Made by a program: the position numbers and the translations under genes. Below, one piece after another: positions 51,042 through 59,945 of a stretch of 64,000 nt of DNA; position 1 is the stretch's first letter, and the number at the start of each line of letters is the position of its first letter. The DNA lies in assembly GCA_022508285.1 (NCBI GenBank), contig JAFLVN010000005.1:1-64000 (forward strand), in the 5' to 3' direction. Below the pieces are notes generated by a model. The model was not told the origin of the DNA and ran no database searches. It saw only the letters and a list, made by a program, of their open reading frames with translations. Source of the DNA: Clostridiales bacterium (GTDB taxonomy: Bacteria; Bacillota; Clostridia; Christensenellales; Borkfalkiaceae).

Positions 51042-51530
51042 TCAATCCTTCATGTACTTTTCGAGAATACCGGGGACGTCTTTTGCGGTAAGTTTACCGT
51101 AAACTTCGCCGTCGACAATCATGACGGGCGCAAGTCCGCAGGCGCCTACGCAACGGCAGCTCTCGATGGAGAATTTTCTGTCGGGCGTGCACTCGCCGCA
51201 GCGAATGCCAAGCTTACTTTCAACCGCCTCCAGAAGTTTATCCGAGCCCTTAACGTAGCATGCGGTGCCGAGGCAGATGCTTACGTTGTGCTTGCCCTTG
51301 GGGCTAAGCGAGAACTGGGAATAGAAAGTGGCCACTCCGAACACTTCGGCAAGAGAAACGTTAAGCCCTTCGGCTATAACAGTTTGAACTTCGATGGGCA
51401 GATATCCGTAGATGTTCTGCGCCTCGTGAAGAACGGGCATAAGTGCGCCCGCCTTGCCGCGGTGTTTGTCAATACAGCTTTTCAGGGCGGCAGCCTGTTC
51501 AGGCGTGCCCTCAAAGGTTATTTCTGACAT
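51042..51530 (-). CDS. hydC: Electron-bifurcating hydrogenase subunit HydC (NuoE-like)
   Basis: 162 residues. NuoE fold with the 2Fe-2S ligands visible as CLGTACYVKG and SCRCVGACGLAPV, and the usual helical start LKSCIDKHRGKAGALMPVLHEAQ. First gene of hydCBA; GGAG before the ATG. The promoter upstream is TTGTAT-17 bp-TATAAT (51597-51569). Confidence 0.96.
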   Translation of the reverse strand: MSEITFEGTPEQAAALKSCIDKHRGKAGALMPVLHEAQNIYGYLPIEVQTVIAEGLNVSLAEVFGVATFYSQFSLSPKGKHNVSICLGTACYVKGSDKLLEAVESKLGIRCGECTPDRKFSIESCRCVGACGLAPVMIVDGEVYGKLTAKDVPGILEKYMKD

Positions 51531-51568
51531 TATTCACTCCTATAAAATAAATATTTTAGTCAACGTAT

Positions 51569-51597
51569 ATTATAACAGACCATTTATAAAAATACAA
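51569..51597 (-). promoter_or_regulatory. Promoter of hydCBA
   Basis: Minus strand: TTGTAT (51597-51592), 17-bp spacer ending TGT, TATAAT (51574-51569). The leader is about 35 nt with GGAG. Confidence 0.75.
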
Positions 51598-51678
51598 TGG
51601 TTTTTCCGCAAAAAATAACAAAATATATACACAATTTTTTGGCAACGATTGATAATTCTTCCTGCCGACAGAAAACGG

Positions 51679-51711
51679 ACTCCGCAGAGCGCATTTTGCG
51701 CTCTGCGGAGT
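51679..51711 (-). terminator. Terminator of the feo operon
   Basis: ACTCCGCAGAGCGCA/TGCGCTCTGCGGAGT, 15-bp stem with a 3-base loop; the minus strand then reads CCGTTTTC. Confidence 0.85.
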
Positions 51712-51771
51712 TTAACGTATTAAAAAATCAGAGAGTGAATGAATGTGTAAGTTGTTTTATTTTCGGAGGAG

Positions 51772-51924
51772 CTACTCGTCTTTCTTGCATTTATCGCAGG
51801 CGGAGCACCCCTCGCAGCCGCATCCACAGCCCTTATGTTTTACCTTGCGCCATATTATAACGCCGACGGCGGCAACCACCGCAACGGACACCAAAACTAT
51901 AACGGCTATATCTACCGCACCCAT
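51772..51924 (-). CDS. FeoB-associated Cys-rich membrane protein
   Basis: 50 residues: one membrane helix (IAVIVLVSVAVVAAVGVIIW), then a basic turn and a cysteine cluster CGCGCEGCSACDKC. This is the small partner often found after feoB (PF12669-like) and thought to help iron passage. The ATG is 1 bp after the feoB stop with AGAGGAAG upstream. Confidence 0.9.
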   Translation of the reverse strand: MGAVDIAVIVLVSVAVVAAVGVIIWRKVKHKGCGCGCEGCSACDKCKKDE

Positions 51925-51925
51925 A

Positions 51926-54208
51926 TTACTTCCTCTTTCTGCGGAAAATTGCGCATATATCGAATTTTCCGAGATTTCTTAAAATTATCAGCGTTGTCAC
52001 TACTGCTGCAACAGCCAACCAGATGAACAGCGTCCACCACCAGCTGCCCACCGTATATATTATACTTGAAACGGTATACGAAGTTGCTACCCAGAACAAA
52101 ACCGTCCACTTGAACTTGCCCTTGGGAAGCTCCGCCTTAGCCGTGGCGCACGCCGCAAAGCAGGGGATTGTGGTCATGTTGAAGGCGATAAAGGCTATCA
52201 GAGCTGGGATTGTTATGCCCGTGTTCTGTATCATTATCACGGCTTCCTCTATGCCTTCGTCGGTGCCTTCAAAACCCGCCACTATGCATGCTGCGAGAGT
52301 CGCAAAGGTGGCTATTACGTTTTCTTTGGCGATAAGACCGGTGATTGCGGCAACCGCAAACACCCAACCCCAAGAGCCGAGCTGCGAGCCGAAGCCCAAT
52401 GGAGTGAACAGAGGTTGAATTAATTTGCCTACGGAAGCTAAAATCGAGTCCTCCATAGTCAACACTTCGCCAAATCTGCCGACCTTTTCGCCGTCGATAA
52501 ACTTCCAGTCCCAGGTTATGCTGGAAAGTAGCCATATAATTACCGTTGAAGCAAATATAATCGTAAACGCTTTCTTTATAAAGTGTTTGGTTTTATCCCA
52601 CAGGTGCAGCATCAGATTTTTGGAGCCGGGGAGATGATAGGCTGGCAACTCCATTATAAACGGAGGCGTTTCGCCCTTTAAGGTGGTATTGCGCATAAGC
52701 AACACTGCAATTATTGCCGTGCACACGCCCAAAACGTACATACCGAACGTTATAACGTCTGCGTTACCTACTCCGAATGCAGTTACTATGCCGCCCGCAA
52801 TGGCAGTGAGTATGGGAAGTTTTGCCCCGCACGAGAAGAAAGGAATTACTCTTATGGTTGCAGTCCTCTCCTTATCGTCGGCAAGAGTTCTCGTATTGAC
52901 CGTTGCGGGAAGGGAACAGCCGAAGCCCATAATCATGGGCATAAACGCCCTGCCCGAAAGCCCGAAGCGGCGGAAAATTCTATCGAGTACAAAGGCAATT
53001 CTTGCCATGTAGCCCGAGTCTTCGAGTATAGAGAAGAATAAGAACAACAAAAGTATCTGAGGCAGGAAGCCCAAAACTGCAAATATACCGCTCAAAATAC
53101 CGTCGCCTACAAGCCCCGTCGCCCATGCCGCGGCTCCGCCGTTCTCCATAGCCCCAACAATAACGTCAAGAAGCGAGCCGGTTGCAGCGTCTAATGCGTT
53201 AAAAAGAATTACGCCCGGTGAGAACACCGCCCCGTCGTAGAACACGGCAAGCGTTTGGGCAGCCCCGCCGCTGAGCCCAAGCTCCTCCACCGTGGGGAGG
53301 GGCGTACCCGCCGCATTCGCTATTGCGCCTATGTAAAACAGGTCTTCCGAGAACGTAAGGTGGAAAATAGCAAAGAGTACAACGACAAATATGGGAATAG
53401 CCCATATGCGGTGGGTTAAAACTCTGTCGATTTTGTCGGATTTCGTGAGCGCCTCCCTGTTGGCTTTCACTTTTGCCGTGGCGAGGTTTGAAGATATGTA
53501 TTTATATCTCTCGTCGGCGATTACCGCCTCCATGTCGGCACCCTTCGCCGCCTTTTCGAGCGCAGCTTTCGCTCCCTTCCTTTCAAGCTCTATTTCGTCG
53601 CTTTCAAGAAGTTTTATCGCATGGAACAGCGGTGACGACACGCCGTCCGCCTCGTAATACGCCCGAGCGACGGCTATTTCGCTTTTCAATGCGCTATCGA
53701 GAACAGTTGCGCCTTTGCGTGTTCCGGGCATTGCCGCAGCACGCTCCATGAGCTGTTTTATTCCCGAGCTCTTCAACGCCGAAATGGCAACCACAGGCAC
53801 GCCGAGCGCCTCTTCAAGAGCCTTTGCGTCAACCTTGTCGCCCACCTTTTCCACCTCGTCCATCATGTTGAGGGCGATAATCACGGGTACGTCCATTTCA
53901 AGGAGCTGTGTCGTGAGGTACAGGTTTCTTTCGAGATTTGTAGCGTCAACTATGTTTATTATGCCGTAGGGCTTTTCGTCGAGAATATAGTTTCGGGATA
54001 TGACTTCCTCGGGGGTGTAGGGTGAAAGGGAATATATTCCGGGCAAATCGACGATTGCCACATGTTCCTTGCCGCCCTTGTACACTCCCTCCTTTTTATC
54101 GACGGTTACACCCGGCCAGTTGCCGACGTGCGCCGTCGAACCCGTAAGGGCGTTGAATAGCGTTGTCTTTCCGCAGTTGGGATTTCCCGCAAGTGCAAAA
54201 GTTTTCAT
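51926..54208 (-). CDS. feoB: Ferrous iron transporter FeoB
   Basis: 760 residues. N-terminal G domain: AGNPNCGKTTLFNALTG (G1), DLPGIYSLSPYTPEE (G3), NMMDEVEK (G4), SALKSSGI (G5); then a helical regulator domain and a transport core with conserved Cys in FSCGAKLPILTAIAGG and SLPATVNTRTLADD. It imports Fe(II), the form available in anoxic habitats. The 5' end overlaps feoA by 4 bp. Confidence 0.97.
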   Translation of the reverse strand: MKTFALAGNPNCGKTTLFNALTGSTAHVGNWPGVTVDKKEGVYKGGKEHVAIVDLPGIYSLSPYTPEEVISRNYILDEKPYGIINIVDATNLERNLYLTTQLLEMDVPVIIALNMMDEVEKVGDKVDAKALEEALGVPVVAISALKSSGIKQLMERAAAMPGTRKGATVLDSALKSEIAVARAYYEADGVSSPLFHAIKLLESDEIELERKGAKAALEKAAKGADMEAVIADERYKYISSNLATAKVKANREALTKSDKIDRVLTHRIWAIPIFVVVLFAIFHLTFSEDLFYIGAIANAAGTPLPTVEELGLSGGAAQTLAVFYDGAVFSPGVILFNALDAATGSLLDVIVGAMENGGAAAWATGLVGDGILSGIFAVLGFLPQILLLFLFFSILEDSGYMARIAFVLDRIFRRFGLSGRAFMPMIMGFGCSLPATVNTRTLADDKERTATIRVIPFFSCGAKLPILTAIAGGIVTAFGVGNADVITFGMYVLGVCTAIIAVLLMRNTTLKGETPPFIMELPAYHLPGSKNLMLHLWDKTKHFIKKAFTIIFASTVIIWLLSSITWDWKFIDGEKVGRFGEVLTMEDSILASVGKLIQPLFTPLGFGSQLGSWGWVFAVAAITGLIAKENVIATFATLAACIVAGFEGTDEGIEEAVIMIQNTGITIPALIAFIAFNMTTIPCFAACATAKAELPKGKFKWTVLFWVATSYTVSSIIYTVGSWWWTLFIWLAVAAVVTTLIILRNLGKFDICAIFRRKRK

Positions 54209-54438
54209 TTAAGTTCAACCTCCACGCACGCCGCCTCTCCTTTACGGAGCGTGAGCTCGTATCCGCGTATAGTAATTTCGATAGGGTCGCCCAAAGGCGC
54301 TTTTTTGCGCATCGTAAGCTCCGCACCGGGAGTCACCCCCATGTCGAAGAGCCTTCGGCGGATTCTGCCTTCGCCCGATACGCCCGTTATTTTACCGCTC
54401 TCTCCAACGGTAAAATCGCTCAGTAATTTTACTGCCAT
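54205..54438 (-). CDS. feoA: FeoA (SH3-like iron transport partner)
   Basis: 77 residues. Typical FeoA: GESGKITGVSGEGRIRRRLFDMGVTPGAELTM then DPIEITIRGYELTLRKGEA. It assists FeoB at the cytoplasmic side. Translational overlap ATGA with feoB. Confidence 0.94.
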   Translation of the reverse strand: MAVKLLSDFTVGESGKITGVSGEGRIRRRLFDMGVTPGAELTMRKKAPLGDPIEITIRGYELTLRKGEAACVEVELK

Positions 54439-54458
54439 AAAAACTCCTTATTTGAAAC

Positions 54459-54472
54459 TTAACCTTGGTTTA
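54459..54472. promoter_or_regulatory. TTAAYY-NN-GGTTWA box 1 (between the two feoA genes)
   Basis: TTAACCTTGGTTTA, an imperfect palindrome that recurs at 54751-54764 and 54812-54825 around the operon promoter. Confidence 0.45.
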
Positions 54473-54490
54473 TATTTTAGCCGTAAATTT

Positions 54491-54510
54491 ACGGCGGTCT
54501 GAGCCGCCGT
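54491..54510 (-). terminator. Hairpin between the feoA genes
   Basis: ACGGCGG/CCGCCGT with a 6-base loop. On the minus strand the T-run precedes rather than follows it, so it is more likely an mRNA-processing or stability structure than a full terminator. Confidence 0.45.
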
Positions 54511-54521
54511 AAAAAACTTTT

Positions 54522-54734
54522 TTACGCAACCAGAATTTTGCCTGCAAGCGTTCTGTCTAAACAGAGCCTGCCTTCCTTCACAATGACAATCACGTTGCCG
54601 CCCGTGGAGGAAATAAGTGTAATTTTGCCTCCCTCGCATATGCCGAGTTCGTGCAGGTGCTTTTTAATTTTGTCTTCCGCCGCCACTTTTCTGACTAAAA
54701 GCTCACGTCCGGCGGGCGCTATAGCTATGGGCAT
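54522..54734 (-). CDS. Second FeoA-like protein
   Basis: 70 residues. FeoA/SH3-like pattern: MPIAIAPAGRELLVRKVAAED, HLHELGICEGGKITLI, GGNVIVIVKEGRLCLDRTLA. Two feoA genes ahead of feoB are common in Clostridia. AGAGGTG lies before the ATG. First gene of the operon. Confidence 0.88.
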   Translation of the reverse strand: MPIAIAPAGRELLVRKVAAEDKIKKHLHELGICEGGKITLISSTGGNVIVIVKEGRLCLDRTLAGKILVA

Positions 54735-54750
54735 TAGACACCTCTAAAAA

Positions 54751-54825
54751 TTAATCAAGGTTTATTTTCATAACTCATTATATCACAATTTATCTGATTG
54801 TCAAGCAAAAAATAACCAAAGTTAA
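54751..54825 (-). promoter_or_regulatory. feo promoter flanked by two palindromic boxes
   Basis: Minus strand: TTGACA (54804-54799), 16 bp, TATAAT (54782-54777). TTAATCAAGGTTTA (54751-54764) lies just after the start point and ATAACCAAAGTTAA (54812-54825, reverse orientation) just before the -35. Placement on both sides of the promoter suggests metal-dependent repression, possibly by the DtxR/MntR protein at 39635 (inferred). Confidence 0.6.
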
Positions 54826-54853
54826 GTTTTTCTGAAAAAATTTTTTACAATAC

Positions 54854-54882
54854 AAAAAGGCAGGTCGGATGCCTGCCTTTTT
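54854..54882. terminator. Terminator of the hut operon
   Basis: AAAAAGGCAGG/CCTGCCTTTTT, 11-bp stem with a 7-base loop, 30 bp beyond the fchA stop. Confidence 0.9.
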
Positions 54883-54911
54883 AGTAATACGGTTTTATAA
54901 AAATTTTAATT

Positions 54912-55538
54912 TTATAAAATTTCGAGGGTGGCTTTATAGATTTCGTCCGCTTGCTTTTGAGCGGCTTTTACCATCTCTTCGCCTTTTGTGCGGAATTCAT
55001 TTGCTTTTGCTTCGTCCTTAACTCCACCCAAATTTATAAGCACGTTGAGCCAAGCACCCTTCATGCAGGTAATCAGATTGAGGGCGGAAACGCCTAAATC
55101 GCTTGCCGCATTGGTGTTGGAATGTCCTATCAGGGCTTTTGAATATTGCAAAGCTTCAAGGCAAAGCTTCATCGTTTCGAACGGAACCTGGGTTGCGACC
55201 AAGGTTGCGTCTGCAATTGCCTTTGAGCGAGCCGCCTTTTCTTCGTCCGTTTCCTTGGGAAGCTTAAAAGCCGCCGAAACAAGATTAAACGCTTCGGTGT
55301 CTTTATCTACCTGTTGTAAGAGTGCATCTTTGAGCTTTGAAGCTTTTACGGCGACCTCCGCACACAGTTCCTGGTCGTCGGGATATTTCTTTTTGCCTAT
55401 GGTAAGACCTGCCACCATGGAGACAAGCGCCGCTCCCTGCGCTCCGCAGAGTGCGCTGGCGCTGCCGCCGCCGGGTGCGGGTGCGTCCGAATTCAACAAG
55501 TCTAAATATGAAGTGACGGTCATGTCTACTAATTTCAT
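54912..55538 (-). CDS. fchA: Formiminotetrahydrofolate cyclodeaminase
   Basis: 208 residues, all-helical cyclodeaminase. The family signature APAPGGGSASALCGAQGAAL is at the N-terminus; SNTNAASDLGVSALN follows. It converts 5-formimino-THF to methenyl-THF plus ammonia, finishing histidine breakdown and feeding C1 units. Last gene of the operon; overlaps hutI by 4 bp. Confidence 0.95.
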   Translation of the reverse strand: MKLVDMTVTSYLDLLNSDAPAPGGGSASALCGAQGAALVSMVAGLTIGKKKYPDDQELCAEVAVKASKLKDALLQQVDKDTEAFNLVSAAFKLPKETDEEKAARSKAIADATLVATQVPFETMKLCLEALQYSKALIGHSNTNAASDLGVSALNLITCMKGAWLNVLINLGGVKDEAKANEFRTKGEEMVKAAQKQADEIYKATLEIL

Positions 55539-56773
55539 GCTATTATTTCTCCTTTTTTGATTACTGTTTTAACCTGGTTACTGCCGAAGCGGTAGCATAT
55601 CATCTCAAAATTGGGCGCATCCCATAATACAAGGTCTGCTTGCTTGCCCACCTCGATACTGCCTATCGAATCTCCCCTGTTTATTGCACAAGCCGCATTG
55701 AGCGTGACGGCAGAAAGTATTTCTTCGGGAAGCATACGGTATTTGAGATATCCGAGGTTGATTGCAAACTGCAAATTGAGCGAAGGACAGGAGCCCGGAT
55801 TGAAGTCTGAAGCTATCGCCACGGGAATACCCTTTTCGATCATTTGCCTTGCGGGGGCATAGGTTTTGTTCAGATAGAAGGAAGTTGCGGGAAGGAGCGC
55901 CGCCGTAACGCCCCCCTTTGCCATACTGTCTATTCCCTGCCCGTCGGTTGCGATAAGGTGCTCGGCTGAAATCGCTTTGAGCTCTCCCGCAAGCACCGCT
56001 CCACCTATCGCCTCGATTTCGTCGGCGTGGATTTTGCTTTTAAAACCGAGTTTTTGCGCCGAGAGCAACATTTTTCTGCTCTGCTCTACGTCGAACACCG
56101 AGTCCTCGCAAAAGACGTCGCAAAACTCTGCAAGATTTTGTTTTTTTACTTCGGGCAAAACGACGTCGCAAAGATAATTTATGTATTCGTCGGGCTTGCC
56201 TTTGTACTCGGGCGGAATTGCGTGCGCCCCCAAAAAGGTAGAAACCACGTCCATCGGGGTTTCTTCGTTCAGCCTTTTGTTTACACGGAGCTGTTTGAGT
56301 TCGTCGTTTAGGTTGAGCCCGTATCCGCTCTTGGATTCTACGGTGGTAACTCCGTTCAAGAGCATTTCTTTGATAAATCCTTTGCTCTTTTCAAAGAGTT
56401 CGTCCTCGCTCATCTCACGGGTATGGCGTACGGTATCCAAAATTCCGCCGCCCGCTTTGAGAATATCCAAATACGTTGCGCCGCGGAGTTTTAAAGGTAT
56501 CTCGTTGTGCCTCCACCCCCCGAAAACAAGGTGCGTGTGGCAATCGACAAGCCCGGGAGTTACCAAGCAGTTCTGAGCGTCGATAACTTTGCAGTCACTT
56601 GACAATTTTTCGGGGAGCTCGCCGTCCCTGTAGATTGCGGCAATTTTTCCGTTTTCTATAAGGACAGCCGCATTATTGAGTTTGGCATTTTGCGCCTGCC
56701 CGCTTCCCTTAAGACTGCTTTTGCCTATCGGCGTTTGAAGCACGCCGATATTTTTTATCAAAATATTCTTCAT
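55535..56773 (-). CDS. hutI: Imidazolonepropionase
   Basis: 412 residues, amidohydrolase barrel. Metal site DCHTHLVFGG, later KIHADEIEAIGG, SAEHLIATD and ASDFNPGSCPS. It opens imidazolone propionate to formiminoglutamate. It starts 6 bp after the ftcD stop. Confidence 0.96.
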   Translation of the reverse strand: MKNILIKNIGVLQTPIGKSSLKGSGQAQNAKLNNAAVLIENGKIAAIYRDGELPEKLSSDCKVIDAQNCLVTPGLVDCHTHLVFGGWRHNEIPLKLRGATYLDILKAGGGILDTVRHTREMSEDELFEKSKGFIKEMLLNGVTTVESKSGYGLNLNDELKQLRVNKRLNEETPMDVVSTFLGAHAIPPEYKGKPDEYINYLCDVVLPEVKKQNLAEFCDVFCEDSVFDVEQSRKMLLSAQKLGFKSKIHADEIEAIGGAVLAGELKAISAEHLIATDGQGIDSMAKGGVTAALLPATSFYLNKTYAPARQMIEKGIPVAIASDFNPGSCPSLNLQFAINLGYLKYRMLPEEILSAVTLNAACAINRGDSIGSIEVGKQADLVLWDAPNFEMICYRFGSNQVKTVIKKGEIIA

Positions 56774-56779
56774 CTTAAA

Positions 56780-57676
56780 TTATAAAATGTGGTTTTCTAA
56801 TACTTGCTTGTCGAAATCAAATTGTTCTATCTGCAAATAGTATTCTGCCGAATCGATAAGCGCCTGCATGGGCGTGAGTCCTATTATTTCCGTTCCTATT
56901 ACGTGCACTCCCCAACGTGCTGCCTCGGCTTTTGTGAGTTCGAGAACACGGTATAAGGGAGTTTTGTGGAAGTTGGTCATATTGATGGAAACCTGCGCCA
57001 CGTTTCTTTCTTCAAGCATAACTCCGAGCGCTTTAACGCAATCGAAGCCACCGCTGCTGCGACGAAGTATTTTTGCTATTTTGCTTGCAATTTCTACGTC
57101 TGAAGTGGAGAGGTTTATGTTGAAAGCAACGAGGGGCATACGCGCGCCCACTGCAACAACGCCCGCAGTAGGGTTGATTGTTCTGCCGCCAAAGTCGGGC
57201 TCCCATTCGGGTTCCTTTACCTTTTGAGCCATTCCCTCGAACTGGCCCTTTCTGATTGCCGCAAGATTTACTCTGTGGGGAGCGCTTGCCGAATCCTCGT
57301 ATAAGAATACGGGGATTTTTGCCTCTTCCCAAACCCTCTTTGCAACCTTTTTGGAGAGCTCGACAGCTTCGGCAACTTCCATTTCCTTAATGGGGATAAA
57401 GGGAATTACGTCGACGGCGCCCATTCTGGGGTGCTCGCCCTGGTGTTTATTGAGGTCGATGAGCTCAGCCGCCTTTTTTGCCACGCCTACCGCCGCCTCG
57501 GCTACGCCTTCGGGATTGCCCAAAAAGGTTATTACGGTGCGGTTGTGGGAGGCGTCGCTGCTGTAATCGAGCAGGGTTACGCCCTTTACCGCTCTTACCT
57601 GGTCTATTACAGCCTCTATTATCTTAGTGTTTCTACCCTCGCTTATGTTGGGTACGCATTCAACTATTTTTGCCAT
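56780..57676 (-). CDS. ftcD: Glutamate formimidoyltransferase (single-domain FtcD)
   Basis: 298 residues from ATG 57676, chosen because AGGAG is upstream and the protein then reads AKIVECVPNISEGRNTKIIE. Also present are DASHNRTVITFLG-like SSDASHNRTVITF, HQGEHPRMGAVDVIPFIP and LYEDSASAPHR. It transfers the formimino group from formiminoglutamate to THF. In animals it is fused to the cyclodeaminase; here that is the separate fchA. Confidence 0.95.
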   Translation of the reverse strand: MAKIVECVPNISEGRNTKIIEAVIDQVRAVKGVTLLDYSSDASHNRTVITFLGNPEGVAEAAVGVAKKAAELIDLNKHQGEHPRMGAVDVIPFIPIKEMEVAEAVELSKKVAKRVWEEAKIPVFLYEDSASAPHRVNLAAIRKGQFEGMAQKVKEPEWEPDFGGRTINPTAGVVAVGARMPLVAFNINLSTSDVEIASKIAKILRRSSGGFDCVKALGVMLEERNVAQVSINMTNFHKTPLYRVLELTKAEAARWGVHVIGTEIIGLTPMQALIDSAEYYLQIEQFDFDKQVLENHIL

Positions 57677-57713
57677 TTTAATATTCTCCTTTTCTAAAAA
57701 ATTTCGTTCTTGA

Positions 57714-57870
57714 GGCGACCGATATTTTTTCGATTTTGGGAGGCTCTGCCTCCCTGCCCGCAATCTTAGTCGCCCTAATATTATATAATTGCGGGCATTC
57801 CCTCCGCTGAGGCGCATGTGTGCGCAAATTGGGTTGTGCTGCGCAAAAGCGTGGTTTTGCTTGCACCGTT
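57714..57870 (-). other. Structured 235-bp spacer between hutU and ftcD
   Basis: The spacer 57677-57911 holds no gene. It contains two helices that cannot both form: GGCGAC/GTCGCC (57714-57719 with 57769-57774), enclosing GGGAGGC/GCCTCCC (57738-57754), versus GCCCGCAAT/ATTGCGGGC (57756-57764 with 57788-57796). A further GC-rich arm lies at 57810-57845. Alternative folding inside an operon suggests a switch or processing site. Confidence 0.5.
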
Positions 57871-57911
57871 AATTATTTACAAAATTACTTTATGTAATTA
57901 AATAAATCGTA

Positions 57912-59933
57912 TTATTTTAAATTTTTTGTTAAACGTTCGATGAGCTCGTCCGAAACAAGATAGGGTATAGTGACGTGCGCTTCTTTTCCATACTTTTTAT
58001 TGTAATCAATGACCGTTTCAATCGAGTGCTCGTTTCTTGCCCAGTTGCGGCGGGCAACGCCACCCATAACGTCCCACATCATTGCGCTCTTTATAATTTC
58101 GTCCACTCTCTCGCTTCCGTCAAGAATAAGTCCGAAACCGCCGTTAATCGACTTACCTATTCCCACGCCGCCTCCGTTGTGGAGAGCGCAGAGGCTCATT
58201 CCCCTTGCGGCGTTTCCGGCAAAGCACTGCGTTGCCATATCCGCCATAACGTTGCTGCCGTCCTTTATGTTGGAGGTCTCCCTGAAAGGAGAGTCCGTGC
58301 CCGATACGTCGTGGTGGTCGCGCCCTAACATAACTGGACCGATTTCGCCCTTTCTTACAAGCTCGTTGAATTTAAGGGCTATGCGTGTTCTGCCCTCCGC
58401 ATCCTGATATAAAATTCTTGCCTGCGTTCCCACGACGAGCTTATTTTTCTCGGCGTCCTTTATCCAGATGTAGTTATCCCTGTCTTGGAAGCGTCTGTTG
58501 GGGTCGATGCAATCCATTGCCGCTTTATCGGTCTTGCGCAAATCCTCCGCTTTGCCCGAAAGACATACCCAGCGGAAAGGACCGTAGCCGTAGTCAAACA
58601 GCATAGGACCCATAATATCCTCGACGTAAGAGGGGAATATAAATCCGTCCTTTTCGTCTATACCGTTTTTGGAAATCTCTTTAACGCCGCTGTCGTATAT
58701 GGCTTTCATAAAGGAATTGCCGTAGTCGAAGAAATAAGTTCCTTTCTTTGTAAGGCGGCAAATTACTTCAAAGTGCTTTCTTAGAGACTCGTTTACCTTT
58801 TTGATAAAGCCCTGTCTGTCGTCGTGCAGCATCTGCGTACGCTGCTCGAATGTGAGACCCTGCGGGCAATAGCCGCCGTTGTATGCGTTGTGGCAGGAGG
58901 TCTGATCGGATAAGAGATCTATTTTGAAGTTGATTTTGTCGGCGTACTCTAGTAAATCGACTATATTGCCGTGGTAAGCTATCGAAATGGTAGTTTTATC
59001 TTTAATATTTTTCTTGGCAATCTCAAAGACTTCGGCAAGGTTATCGCTTATTACGTTTACCCAGCCCTGATTGTATCTTGTCTGTATTCTCGAAAGGTCG
59101 ACTTCGGCAAAAATACCGACGGCGTTTGCAATATTTGCGGCTTTGGGCTGAGCTCCGCTCATTCCGCCCAAGCCCGAAGAAACGAATGTCCGCCCCTGCA
59201 AATCCCCTTTTTCGGAAATTCCCAAAAATTTTCTTCCCGCACCGAGAATGGTGTTGAAAGTTCCGTGAACTATTCCCTGAGGTCCTATGTACATCCAGCC
59301 GCCGGCAGTCATCTGTCCGTAGTTTGCAACGCCCATCTGTTCGGCTATTTCCCAATCGTCCATATTGTCGAACATGCCGACCATCAGTGCGTTGGTTATT
59401 ATTACCCTAGGAGCGGAGGGTTTAGAAGGGAATAGTCCCAAAGGATGACCCGATTCTATTACCAAGGTCTGATTTTCGGTCAGCTCTTCGAGATATTTTT
59501 TTATAAGGCGGTACTGCAACCAGTTCTGACAGGGCTGACCCGTTTCGCCGTAGGTTACGAGCTCGTAGGGATAGAGCGCAATCTCGAAATCGAGATTGTT
59601 GTCTATCATAACCTGAAAAGCCTTGCCCTCTATGCACTTGCCCTTGTATTCGTCGATGGGCTTGCCGTATATTCTGCCCTGCGGTCTATAGCGGTAAGCG
59701 TAAATCCTGCCCCTCGTTTTAAGCTCCTCCAAAAACTCGGGAGCGAGCTTTTCGTGAAGCTCCTCGGGAACATATCGGAGAGCGTTTCTCAAAGCCAACT
59801 CTGTCTGCGCCTTGGTTAAACGGTATCCCCTGTCGGGCGCACGGCGTTTATCTGCTTCGAACGTAGGATATTCAGGCAGTATGTTGTCCAGTTTTATTGT
59901 CATTGCCCCGCTTATATCTCTGTTGTTTATCAT
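57912..59933 (-). CDS. hutU: Urocanate hydratase
   Basis: 673 residues, the long form (proteobacterial enzymes are about 555). NAD-site region MTAGGWMYIGPQGIVHGTF and VSSGLGGMSGAQPKA, YRPQGRIYGKPIDEYKG, late HHDVSGTDSPFRET and GGGVGIGKSINGGFG. It turns urocanate into imidazolone propionate. GAGGAG before the ATG. Confidence 0.96.
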   Translation of the reverse strand: MINNRDISGAMTIKLDNILPEYPTFEADKRRAPDRGYRLTKAQTELALRNALRYVPEELHEKLAPEFLEELKTRGRIYAYRYRPQGRIYGKPIDEYKGKCIEGKAFQVMIDNNLDFEIALYPYELVTYGETGQPCQNWLQYRLIKKYLEELTENQTLVIESGHPLGLFPSKPSAPRVIITNALMVGMFDNMDDWEIAEQMGVANYGQMTAGGWMYIGPQGIVHGTFNTILGAGRKFLGISEKGDLQGRTFVSSGLGGMSGAQPKAANIANAVGIFAEVDLSRIQTRYNQGWVNVISDNLAEVFEIAKKNIKDKTTISIAYHGNIVDLLEYADKINFKIDLLSDQTSCHNAYNGGYCPQGLTFEQRTQMLHDDRQGFIKKVNESLRKHFEVICRLTKKGTYFFDYGNSFMKAIYDSGVKEISKNGIDEKDGFIFPSYVEDIMGPMLFDYGYGPFRWVCLSGKAEDLRKTDKAAMDCIDPNRRFQDRDNYIWIKDAEKNKLVVGTQARILYQDAEGRTRIALKFNELVRKGEIGPVMLGRDHHDVSGTDSPFRETSNIKDGSNVMADMATQCFAGNAARGMSLCALHNGGGVGIGKSINGGFGLILDGSERVDEIIKSAMMWDVMGGVARRNWARNEHSIETVIDYNKKYGKEAHVTIPYLVSDELIERLTKNLK

Positions 59934-59945
59934 ATTTTATACTCC

